From: Bacteroidota bacterium
Lineage (GTDB): Bacteria; Bacteroidota; Bacteroidia; UKL13-3
DNA length: 64,000 nucleotides
Direction of reading: 5' to 3'
Assembly (NCBI GenBank): GCA_027484685.1
Contig: JAIXSO010000040.1
Location: 88,579 to 152,578, forward strand
Position 1 is the first letter of the stretch; each line of letters opens with the position of its first letter. A program made the translations under genes and the position numbers. The notes below the pieces were generated by a model. It had not been told where the DNA came from and did not search any database. It saw nothing but the letters and a program-made list of their open reading frames with translations. This document shows, one piece after another, positions 25,670 through 33,220 of the stretch.

Positions 25670-25906
25670 TTACCAAATTCTTTTTGGAGGGACACACCAA
25701 CCATATACATAGTCTGCCAAATCCAAAATAGTATCATGTTTTATTTCATCTTCTTTGTAAAGTTCCATTAGTTCATCTAATATCTTTTTGGCCTCACCTT
25801 GGGTTCCCCCATTTTCTTTAAATTCAATAAATATTAGCCTTAATTCTAACGTTCCTTTCAATAACAATTGTTGTTCTATCTGCTCTTTAATTTTTGTCTT
25901 TTCCAT
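25670..25906 (-). CDS. Small acidic helical protein, paralogue of its neighbour
   Basis: 78 residues: LELRLIFIEFKENGGTQGEA then helix DELMELYKEDEIKHDTILDL and an ending YVYGWCVPPKRIW. Same layout as the 87-residue protein at 25372, with low identity. Probably co-transcribed with it. Confidence 0.6.
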   Translation of the reverse strand: MEKTKIKEQIEQQLLLKGTLELRLIFIEFKENGGTQGEAKKILDELMELYKEDEIKHDTILDLADYVYGWCVPPKRIW

Positions 25907-25997
25907 ATTCGCTATAATTATAGTTTTTTACATCTGCTTAAGGAAAGGGACAAAACCATTTAACAAAAGGTATCATGTTCTTTTGCCTAACCAGTAA

Positions 25998-26396
25998 TTA
26001 TTGCTCAACTTTACCTAAAATCCAATTTGTTTTTTCTCTATTTCTAACAATTGTTATTGAATAATCCAATTTGGATTTATAAATAGAATCTCCAATTTTT
26101 AAAAAATAGGATAATGTGTTGGGACTATACTTTAATGACCTCGTATAAGGTAGAGAATAAGTTAATGAATCATTGAATAATTCAACATAAGTATGGCTTT
26201 TCTCTGTATGCACATATTTAATACGTCCCTTTATTTCTAGCATATAAGTCTCCTCCTTTTCCTCTTTTTCATAATCTTGGTATGATTTCCTCCGAAAAAA
26301 ATAATTATTTATTCTAATCAATAATAAATAGCCTATAATTATTAATATCAGGATAGTCACATTTTTTTTGTTGAAGAAATTACGGTTTATATCCAT
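25998..26396 (-). CDS. Single-helix anchored small protein, unrecognised
   Basis: 132 residues. One N-terminal helix (VTILILIIIGYLLLI), an acidic/basic linker (YQDYEKEEKEET) and a beta-rich domain (MLEIKGRIKYVHTEKSHTYVELF, YFLKIGDSIYKSKLDYSITIVR). The last part (FLKIGDSIYK plus an aromatic strand) is typical of many Bacteroidota envelope orphans. Function unknown. Confidence 0.57.
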   Translation of the reverse strand: MDINRNFFNKKNVTILILIIIGYLLLIRINNYFFRRKSYQDYEKEEKEETYMLEIKGRIKYVHTEKSHTYVELFNDSLTYSLPYTRSLKYSPNTLSYFLKIGDSIYKSKLDYSITIVRNREKTNWILGKVEQ

Positions 26397-26445
26397 TTTT
26401 ATATCAAATTCAAATATACCTTTTTGCTTTATTACTTAAATAAAA

Positions 26446-26632
26446 ACACAAATTTTTATAATTACTAATCCCGTAGGGATTTACTTATGGTAGCAAAGAA
26501 TTAACCCACCAATTAAGCCCTGTAAGGGCGGTCTTATTTTTTCAATTATACAAATAAGCTCGTCCCTATGGGACTTAACAAAAAATGCCTTTAATTTACT
26601 ACCATAAGTTCGCCTCTACGAGGCTAATAATG
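26446..26632. repeat. B-type repeat, copy 3
   Basis: Starts with the same ACACAAATTTTTATAATTAC lead-in as copy 2 and contains the full hairpin cluster with the ACTTATGGTAG / CTACCATAAGT outer repeat. Beyond the last palindrome the sequence diverges from copies 1 and 2, so this is the right boundary of the element. Confidence 0.87.
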
Positions 26633-26691
26633 AATATTGACGTGTAATTAGCCATTTACAAACCTAACTATTTACAAATATGAAAAAGAGG

Positions 26692-27411
26692 TTAGTTCTT
26701 GAATTTATTAAACTCAAAAATTAAAGGTAATCTAAATTTAAAGTTCTTTCGCCTATTCATATTTTGAGTAATATAATTTTCAGGATTTGGTTTACAAGTA
26801 GTGCATGGCATAAAATAATATAAATCTCCTGCCAATGGGGTGGTTTTGCCTTTATAAACCTTTTCTATTTCTTGTAATGTTGAATCGTTAAGTATCTTAT
26901 ACCTCACCTCCACTACTTTCCATACTAAAATTGCAGGCAAAGGAAATGGTGAATCCCAATGATGCTTGAAGGTTTGTACTTTTAGCGTATCGTTAGAAAT
27001 AGCATAACAGCCCCAACCATAACTTTGCTTAGCTAAATCTTTTGAATAACTGGTATCTATTGGATTTAAAATGAGTGTATCCTTAATACCAGAATTGTTA
27101 TAAAATAAACCCTTGTTATAATAAGTACCATTTTTATAAAGTGTAAAACCAAAATATTCGGTTATTGCTATGCTATCACCTATCAATTTAAAATCACTTG
27201 ATTCAATTCTATAATAAATGGTATCTGTTGAAGATTCCATTTTAAATTTATAATTATATTTATTTATAAAATAACCATTGGTTTTAATAACCAAAGTATC
27301 AAAACTGCTATTGTAATAGCTCATTTCTTTATAATTATGAATAATAATGCAGCCTTGAAAAAATACTACAAATACTACACAAAGCAGAAAATATTTTAGC
27401 TTATTAAACAT
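26692..27411 (-). CDS. Lipoprotein, unrecognised
   Basis: Read from the Met at 27411 (MFNKLKYFLLCVVFVVFFQGC), with a lipobox-like FQGC; an in-frame Met at 27423 adds four residues. The 220-residue mature part is beta-rich with many Tyr and Asn (TLVIKTNGYFINKYNYKF, ITEYFGFTLYKNGTYYNKG) and a late MPCTTCKPNPENY. Likely exposed in the periplasm or at the surface. No family recognised. It is the outermost gene of the first accessory block. Confidence 0.62.
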   Translation of the reverse strand: MFNKLKYFLLCVVFVVFFQGCIIIHNYKEMSYYNSSFDTLVIKTNGYFINKYNYKFKMESSTDTIYYRIESSDFKLIGDSIAITEYFGFTLYKNGTYYNKGLFYNNSGIKDTLILNPIDTSYSKDLAKQSYGWGCYAISNDTLKVQTFKHHWDSPFPLPAILVWKVVEVRYKILNDSTLQEIEKVYKGKTTPLAGDLYYFMPCTTCKPNPENYITQNMNRRKNFKFRLPLIFEFNKFKN

Positions 27412-27603
27412 CTGTTTACACATAATATCTTCTCAAACTTAAATTATTATTTTAAATATGTTTATTCAATCAACACAAATTTTTGCATTTAAACTTCCAC
27501 CTACCAAACATTTGGTTTTTTATTACGTGAATTTATTTTTAAAAAAATGACACTTTTTTAGATTAAATGTTTTTAAACTGTTTGAAATTCAGCACACTAA
27601 ATG

Positions 27604-27611
27604 TATGTTTG
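27604..27611 (+). promoter_or_regulatory. Candidate -7 box for the 82-residue gene
   Basis: TATGTTTG matches the Bacteroidota TAnnTTTG consensus, 46 bp before the ATG at 27658. Confidence 0.45.
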
Positions 27612-27657
27612 TTAAAAGTCATATTTTCAACCATCAACCCTTTTAAACCGAAAACCT

Positions 27658-27906
27658 ATGGAAAACTTAGACACTGACATGTTAGAAAACAACTTAGAAA
27701 TGAATTTAGAAAATAAAACAGCTAGAGAAGCAAGAACTCAAAAAGGGTTTAAGTTATTGGCCATTGGAGCTGTTATTTTGTTTTTAGGATGTATAACCAA
27801 TTTAACCATGCCCATCTCTAACGAGTATTATCATTTTATACTTTATGGTATAACCAGTATTGGTGCAGCTATGGTTGTTTGGGGTTTATACCTAATTATG
27901 GAATAA
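27658..27906 (+). CDS. Small two-helix membrane protein, unrecognised
   Basis: 82 residues: an acidic N-terminus (ENLDTDMLENNLEMNLEN) and two helices (LLAIGAVILFLGCITNLTM; FILYGITSIGAAMVVWGLYL). ATG start with its own promoter-like box. It sits where mreC/mreD stand in many mrdA-rodA clusters but resembles neither. Function unknown. Confidence 0.65.
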   Translation: MENLDTDMLENNLEMNLENKTAREARTQKGFKLLAIGAVILFLGCITNLTMPISNEYYHFILYGITSIGAAMVVWGLYLIME

Positions 27907-27984
27907 TTGGTTTATTAAACCAAATGTTAACTAATTTATAAAAAATATTTTTAGCCAATATGCAATAAGCAATTTTTTAGATAT

Positions 27985-27992
27985 TACATTTG
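27985..27992 (+). promoter_or_regulatory. Candidate -7 box for mrdA-rodA
   Basis: TACATTTG matches TAnnTTTG and lies 20 bp before the mrdA ATG at 28013, so mrdA-rodA can be transcribed on its own. Confidence 0.55.
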
Positions 27993-28012
27993 CGTTGAGT
28001 TGAACAAGCTAA

Positions 28013-29878
28013 ATGGAAAGTCAAATTAAGCAAAAAATTTTATTAGGAGTATTTATTTTTATAGCATTTGTTTATGTTATCAGATTGCTTACTCTTCAAA
28101 TATTTGACGATAGCTACATACGTTCAGCCCAAAATAATGTATTGCAAGAGCAAACCATTTACCCTGCCCGCGGTTTGCTTATGGATAGAAATAACGATTT
28201 GTTGGTTTACAACGATAATATTTACGATTTATTTGTTACTCCAGAACAAGTTAAAAACCTTGATACCAATGCCTTTTGCGAAGTAATAGGCATTACCAAA
28301 CAAGAGTTTATTGATAGATTTGAAAAAATAAAACGACAAAAAGGTTACGCCATTTACAGACCTTCGGTTTTCGAAAAACAATTGACCATGGCTACTTACG
28401 CTCGTTTTCAAGAAATGCTTTTCGATTTTCAAGGTTTTGATGTAGTAGTTAGAACCGATAGAAAATACAAATACAAAAATGCAGCTCATATAATGGGTTA
28501 CATTGGCGAGGTTACCGAAAAAATGATTGAAAACTCAAACGGTTATTACCGCATGGGCGATTTTATTGGAATTAGTGGCGTGGAGCGTACTTATGAAAAA
28601 GAACTAGGTGGCGTAAAAGGTGTAAGATATGTTTTGGTTGATAGCAAAAGCCGCGCCCAAGGCCGTTATAAAGATGGTGAATTTGATACTGTAGCCGTAG
28701 CAGGTAAAAAAATAAATTTAACCATTGACCAAAAACTGCAAGAGTTAGGCGAACAATTGATGCAGAATAAAATTGGAAGTATTGTAGCCATTGAACCCAG
28801 CACAGGCGAAATTCTTTCTATGGTAAGCAGCCCCACTTACGATCCAAACTTATTTGTTGGCCGAGATAGAGGAAATCATTACATGGAGCTTTTACGCGAT
28901 CCAAGTAAACCATTGTTTAACAGACCAATAGCCGCACCATATCCTCCAGGTTCTATTTTTAAAGTAATTATGAGCTTAATAGGTCAGCAGGAACAAGTTC
29001 TTTATCCAAACACTGCTTATGGCTGTTATGGTGGATTTAATTCAGGTGGATTGCATGTAGGTTGTCATCCGCATGGCTCGCCTTTACCATTGCAAGGAGC
29101 CATAGCTGTTAGTTGTAACGCCTATTTTTGCCATGTTTATAGAACTGTAGTAAATAACCCTAAATACCGCAGAGTAGAAGATGCCTATAATAAACTTTAC
29201 GACCATTTGGCAAGTTTTGGAATGGGCCGAAAATTAGGAGTAGATTTATATGGCGAAGGAACAGGATTTGTACCAAAAGCTACTTATTACGATAAAATTT
29301 ATGGTCGAAATCATTGGCAAGCATTAACCACTATTTCTTTAGGAATTGGGCAAGGCGAATTAGGAATAACACCTTTACAAATGGCAAATGCTACCGCATT
29401 GGTAGCTAACCGAGGGTACTATATTACACCTCATATTGTAAAAAGCATTGAAGGTAAAAAAAATCCAAATCCTGAATACAATGTAAAACATTGGTGCACG
29501 GTTGATACCAGTTATTTTCCGGTGGTAATAAATGGAATGGAAGATGTGGTAAATCACGGAACAGCATACATAGCTAAAATTCCAGGAATAGCCATTTGTG
29601 GTAAAACAGGAACAGCTCAAAATCCACATGGAAAAGACCACAGTATTTTCTTTGCCTTTGCACCAAAAGATAATCCTAAAATTGCCATAGCGGTAGTAGT
29701 AGAAAATGCAGGTTTTGGAGCCACTTGGGCTGCCCCAATAGCCAGCTTAATGATAGAACAATATTTAACCAAAAAACATGATACGCGCCCTTATTTGGTG
29801 GAACGTATGATGAAAGGAAATTTAACACACAAACCAATTTTAAATGACTCAACAGCAACCAAAACCGGCAAGCATTGA
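28013..29878 (+). CDS. mrdA: Penicillin-binding protein 2 (peptidoglycan transpeptidase)
   Basis: A 621-residue transpeptidase for cell elongation. An N-terminal helix (ILLGVFIFIAFVYVIRLLTLQIF) anchors it in the inner membrane. The dimerisation/pedestal domain (YPARGLLMDRNNDLLVYND) follows, then the catalytic domain. Catalytic motifs are all present: SIFK (about 313-316, the acyl-serine), SCN (about 367) and KTGT (about 530). The 3' end overlaps rodA by 35 bp in another frame, a tight coupling that fits the known RodA-PBP2 complex. The C-terminal Asn/Thr/Lys tail is short. Confidence 0.95.
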   Translation: MESQIKQKILLGVFIFIAFVYVIRLLTLQIFDDSYIRSAQNNVLQEQTIYPARGLLMDRNNDLLVYNDNIYDLFVTPEQVKNLDTNAFCEVIGITKQEFIDRFEKIKRQKGYAIYRPSVFEKQLTMATYARFQEMLFDFQGFDVVVRTDRKYKYKNAAHIMGYIGEVTEKMIENSNGYYRMGDFIGISGVERTYEKELGGVKGVRYVLVDSKSRAQGRYKDGEFDTVAVAGKKINLTIDQKLQELGEQLMQNKIGSIVAIEPSTGEILSMVSSPTYDPNLFVGRDRGNHYMELLRDPSKPLFNRPIAAPYPPGSIFKVIMSLIGQQEQVLYPNTAYGCYGGFNSGGLHVGCHPHGSPLPLQGAIAVSCNAYFCHVYRTVVNNPKYRRVEDAYNKLYDHLASFGMGRKLGVDLYGEGTGFVPKATYYDKIYGRNHWQALTTISLGIGQGELGITPLQMANATALVANRGYYITPHIVKSIEGKKNPNPEYNVKHWCTVDTSYFPVVINGMEDVVNHGTAYIAKIPGIAICGKTGTAQNPHGKDHSIFFAFAPKDNPKIAIAVVVENAGFGATWAAPIASLMIEQYLTKKHDTRPYLVERMMKGNLTHKPILNDSTATKTGKH

Positions 29879-31115
29879 TTGGCTTGTACTAACGCTTTAT
29901 TGCGTTTTTGTAATAGCCGGTTTGCTTTGCATTTACGCATCGGTGTACTCTGAAACCAATCCTGATATTTACGATATGGACAAAAACTATGGCAAGCAAT
30001 TGTTATGGATTGTGGTATCGGCATTTTTAGGGCTGCTTATTTTATTGGTTGATGAAAAACTTTTTTATGCGTTTGCCTATGGGTTTTATGGCATTACCAT
30101 CCTCATGCTTTTGGCTACTTTTGCAATAGGTGCCGAAATTAAAGGAAGTAGCAGTTGGATTAGAATTGGAAGTTTTCAAATTCAGCCGGCAGAGTTTGCC
30201 AAATTTGGAACTGCATTGGCTTTGGCCAAATACCTCAGTGGTTATAATATTGATTTTAAAAACTGGAAAGTAAAAGCCATTTCAATGGCCATTATTGCTT
30301 TACCCATGGCCATTATTTTATTACAAAACGAAACTGGCTCCGCATTGGTATTTGCTTCATTTTCGTTGGTTTTGTATCGCGAAGGCTTACCTGGTTGGCT
30401 TTTGGTAGTAGGTGTTTTATTGGCAGTTTTAGGAGTAATGGCTTTGCTGATAAAGCCATTGTATATTATTATTGGATTGGCGGTAATTGCCATTGCTTTT
30501 TTGGCCTTGGTGAGGCGCACACAATTACTTGTTTTTCTTACAACTGGAATAGTAATTTTTGCAAGTGCTTATGTAAGCAGTATTGATTATGTTTTTGAAA
30601 ATGTAATGCAAGCCCATCAACGTACTAGGATAAATGTACTTTTAGGCAAAGAGGTAGATTTAAAAGGTGCAGGTTATAATGTACAACAATCGCTAATAGC
30701 CATTGGCTCCGGAGGACCCTTTGGAAAAGGATTTTTAGAAGGAACTCAAAATAAATTTAGGTTTGTTCCCGAACAAAGTACCGATTTTATTTTTTGTACC
30801 ATTGGCGAAGAATTTGGGTTTTTCGGCTCGCTTACATTTATATCGCTTTACATGCTTTTTTTATGGCGATTAATGGTAATGGCCGAAAGGCAACGCAATA
30901 AGTTTAACCGAATTTATGGTTATAGCTTGGTTTCAATCTTATTTTTTCATTTCCTAATCAATATTGGAATGACTTTAGGACTGATGCCTGTTATAGGTAT
31001 TCCACTACCCTTTTTTAGTTATGGCGGTTCAGCATTATTAAGCTTTACCATTTTATTATTTATATTTATTAGGCTTGATGCAAACCGGGTAAACGAACTA
31101 AAAAGTTTTGAATAA
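29844..31115 (+). CDS. rodA: Rod-shape determining protein RodA (SEDS glycosyltransferase)
   Basis: 423 residues, about ten membrane helices. SEDS hallmarks: SSSWIRIGSFQIQPAEFAKFG in the first half, the long extracellular loop and QQSLIAIGSGGPFGKGFLEGTQ, then STDFIFCTIGEEFGF and the final GIPLPFFSYGGSALLSF. It polymerises lipid II glycan strands with PBP2. The central region (DFKNWKVKAISMAII to VRRTQLLVFLTTG) is longer than in proteobacterial RodA, as in other Bacteroidota. Its ATG lies inside mrdA. Confidence 0.94.
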   Translation: MTQQQPKPASIDWLVLTLYCVFVIAGLLCIYASVYSETNPDIYDMDKNYGKQLLWIVVSAFLGLLILLVDEKLFYAFAYGFYGITILMLLATFAIGAEIKGSSSWIRIGSFQIQPAEFAKFGTALALAKYLSGYNIDFKNWKVKAISMAIIALPMAIILLQNETGSALVFASFSLVLYREGLPGWLLVVGVLLAVLGVMALLIKPLYIIIGLAVIAIAFLALVRRTQLLVFLTTGIVIFASAYVSSIDYVFENVMQAHQRTRINVLLGKEVDLKGAGYNVQQSLIAIGSGGPFGKGFLEGTQNKFRFVPEQSTDFIFCTIGEEFGFFGSLTFISLYMLFLWRLMVMAERQRNKFNRIYGYSLVSILFFHFLINIGMTLGLMPVIGIPLPFFSYGGSALLSFTILLFIFIRLDANRVNELKSFE

Positions 31116-31122
31116 CAACATG

Positions 31123-32172
31123 TTAATCAAAAACTACTTTGGCAATTTTACCTTTACTTCCTGCTAGAAAAATTACTTTTCCTTGTTTGGCTTTTTTTAC
31201 CACGTTAAAGCTTTGTTTGCTTAATTGCTCCCACAGTTTGTTTTTGTAATTAAATACATCAACTCCATTGGTGCCGCAGGCAATAAAAATATTTGGAGCC
31301 ACCTTTTCAATGCACGACCTATAACCTGAAGGCTTAGTACCAATTTCTTCGTAAATGGCGTTTACGCCTATTTCTTCAAAATTTTTATAACAAACACTGT
31401 CTTTTAAAAAATCGCCACCCACTGCAAAAAACGATTTATTATGCCTAACCAATGAAAATGCACCTTTAGAAGTTGCACCTTGCTGAATATTAAGTCCTGA
31501 GCGAACTGACCTGCTATAAGGCGAAGCAAAATAATAATAACTAGATGAACTGCCTCCACTTACAAAACCAAATTCGCTTTTACCCCAACACCTAATAGAT
31601 GTGCCACTTGCCGCAAATACAGCCTCGCCACTCATAGCTTTAGGAGTAATATTTCTGTCCATTTGTTTCCAATTAGCACCACCATCAATGGTATGTAACA
31701 ATAAAAAATGGTTTTTAATAGGGTCACCAACTATTACACCACGGGTTTTATTCCAAAAATCCATTCCATCTAAAAACACTGCCGAATCCATGTTTTTATA
31801 AACTTCTTCCCATGTATTACCGCCATCTTCGGTTTTTAAAATATAAGCTGGCGTGCCGCTGCTAATCATAATGGCTTCCTTTTCATCAAAGGCTTCTATA
31901 TCTCTAAAATCACTTTTTGTGTAATCAGGCAATTGCGTAAAAACAAAAGTTTTACCGCCATCCACACTTTTAGCAAAAGTACCTTTGCTGCCACTAACCC
32001 AAATTATTGAATCGTTTACCACACTCAAACCCCTAAACGATGTTTTATTGAGATCGACCCCATTGCCTAAATTAAAGGTATTACTATCAAGCAATTGCAC
32101 TGAATATTGAGCAGTTAACTTTTGACCTAATAACCATAATAGCCCCACCGCAAACACTTTCATTTTGTTCAT
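31123..32172 (-). CDS. Secreted YCF48/BNR-repeat beta-propeller protein
   Basis: 349 residues with a signal peptide (MKVFAVGLLWLLGQKLTAQ; Met1 or Met4). Repeated motifs of the type WVSGSKGTFAKSVDGGKTF, ILKTEDGGNTWEEV and LLHTIDGGANWKQM are BNR/YCF48 blades, so the fold is a six- or seven-bladed propeller. Bacteroidota have many such proteins with no known ligand; the YCF48 name does not imply photosynthesis. It converges on rodA with a 7-bp gap. Confidence 0.85.
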   Translation of the reverse strand: MNKMKVFAVGLLWLLGQKLTAQYSVQLLDSNTFNLGNGVDLNKTSFRGLSVVNDSIIWVSGSKGTFAKSVDGGKTFVFTQLPDYTKSDFRDIEAFDEKEAIMISSGTPAYILKTEDGGNTWEEVYKNMDSAVFLDGMDFWNKTRGVIVGDPIKNHFLLLHTIDGGANWKQMDRNITPKAMSGEAVFAASGTSIRCWGKSEFGFVSGGSSSSYYYFASPYSRSVRSGLNIQQGATSKGAFSLVRHNKSFFAVGGDFLKDSVCYKNFEEIGVNAIYEEIGTKPSGYRSCIEKVAPNIFIACGTNGVDVFNYKNKLWEQLSKQSFNVVKKAKQGKVIFLAGSKGKIAKVVFD

Positions 32173-32286
32173 AGTGCCAAATAAAACCCATAGTTATTAA
32201 AAGATAAAATTTTACCTGTTGATAACCTAAAAAATCAGTTTTAATATTTATAGGAAACAGGAATGACCCAAGAAGAGACTTTTAGT

Positions 32287-32946
32287 TTAGTTTTTTAAAA
32301 TTATACTTACAAATAGTATAGGAGGTAAAATTATAAATAAATGAAATAAGAACTTTACTTCAAGGTAATACCTTAACTGAATTTGCATTTTCTTTATTCT
32401 ATCAATTTCTTTGTAATATTTAGGTTTTTGCAATTGAAATTTTTCAAAATCTATTGGCTCATGATTTTGATAATGAGTTAATATACTTTCATACTGGGCT
32501 GAAATATTATTACAAAATTCTATTATTTCATCCTCGGGAGTCTCTGGCTTTAGTTTAATGGTTTTAAAGGTTCTTACTTTGTTATATAACACGCCAATTT
32601 CCAAAGAACATTGATGCATTAAGTGTGCATTTAGCCTGTAATCTTTACCGTTTTCTATTTGACCTAATACCAATATTAAAATAGAAAGAGCCACCGAAAT
32701 AAAGCCAAGCAAATTATTAATAGTAGTATCGGTAGTAAAATTAAACTTATAAACTGCAAATAAACTTACTAGTATTAAATAACAAGAAACAAGCGTTAAC
32801 GATAAATTAGATAATGAAGCCTGCTTATTTAGCCTTGAACTTGCATTAAACCTTGCTCCTTTTGTTGACCAAAGTTTATAGCTTAATTCCTCTACAAATG
32901 TTTTATGTAAATAATCGTCTTCGCTTTTAAATTGTTTTTCTGTCAT
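32287..32946 (-). CDS. SLATT-domain membrane protein (putative defence effector)
   Basis: I take the Met at 32946 (MTEKQFKSEDDYL), 4 bp after the stop of the 89-residue gene; an in-frame Met at 32979 would overlap that gene by 29 bp. Layout: a helical start (FVEELSYKLWSTKGARFNASSRLNKQ), a two-helix hairpin (LTLVSCYLILVSLFAVYKF; LLGFISVALSILILVLGQIE), a long amphipathic coil (YRLNAHLMHQCSLEIGVLYNKVR) and a final helix. This matches SLATT domains (SMODS and SLOG-associating 2TM effectors), predicted from comparative genomics to permeabilise the membrane on infection. It is last in the R-M operon. Confidence 0.78.
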   Translation of the reverse strand: MTEKQFKSEDDYLHKTFVEELSYKLWSTKGARFNASSRLNKQASLSNLSLTLVSCYLILVSLFAVYKFNFTTDTTINNLLGFISVALSILILVLGQIENGKDYRLNAHLMHQCSLEIGVLYNKVRTFKTIKLKPETPEDEIIEFCNNISAQYESILTHYQNHEPIDFEKFQLQKPKYYKEIDRIKKMQIQLRYYLEVKFLFHLFIILPPILFVSIILKN

Positions 32947-32950
32947 TACT

Positions 32951-33220
32951 TTAGTATTTACAATGTTCTTCAATTTCAAAATTTACATTCAAAACATCTT
33001 TGTTTTTAAACATATCATAAGTTAAAGTATAAGTTGCCAAATGTTTTGTTTTATAATCGTCTGAATAAATATCAATTAAGTAGCCATCTACAAAGTTTCC
33101 AGCCCAAAGTAATTCGTTAATAGAAATAAAGTACTTATACCATCTTCTTTCCCCTAATTTGGTTGGATTTAATTTACCCGTATTTATTGCACTTAATATT
33201 TTAGTTTGAAGTCTACTCAT
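32951..33220 (-). CDS. Small unrecognised protein of the defence operon
   Basis: 89 residues, soluble, ending with an acidic stretch (LNVNFEIEEHCKY). The start MSRLQTKILSAINTGKLNP suggests a helical, possibly nucleic-acid-binding N-terminus, followed by a Tyr/Trp-rich beta region (RRWYKYFISINELLWAGNFVDGYLIDIY). The start overlaps the end of the R-M fusion gene by 8 bp and the end is 4 bp from the SLATT start, so all three are translated as a unit. No family recognised; it could link sensor and effector or act as an inhibitor. Confidence 0.65.
   Translation of the reverse strand: MSRLQTKILSAINTGKLNPTKLGERRWYKYFISINELLWAGNFVDGYLIDIYSDDYKTKHLATYTLTYDMFKNKDVLNVNFEIEEHCKY

Noticed and set aside
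19911..27411. CRISPR array
   Set aside because: Repeats are long, differ between copies, and are separated by genes, not by uniform short spacers; no cas genes.
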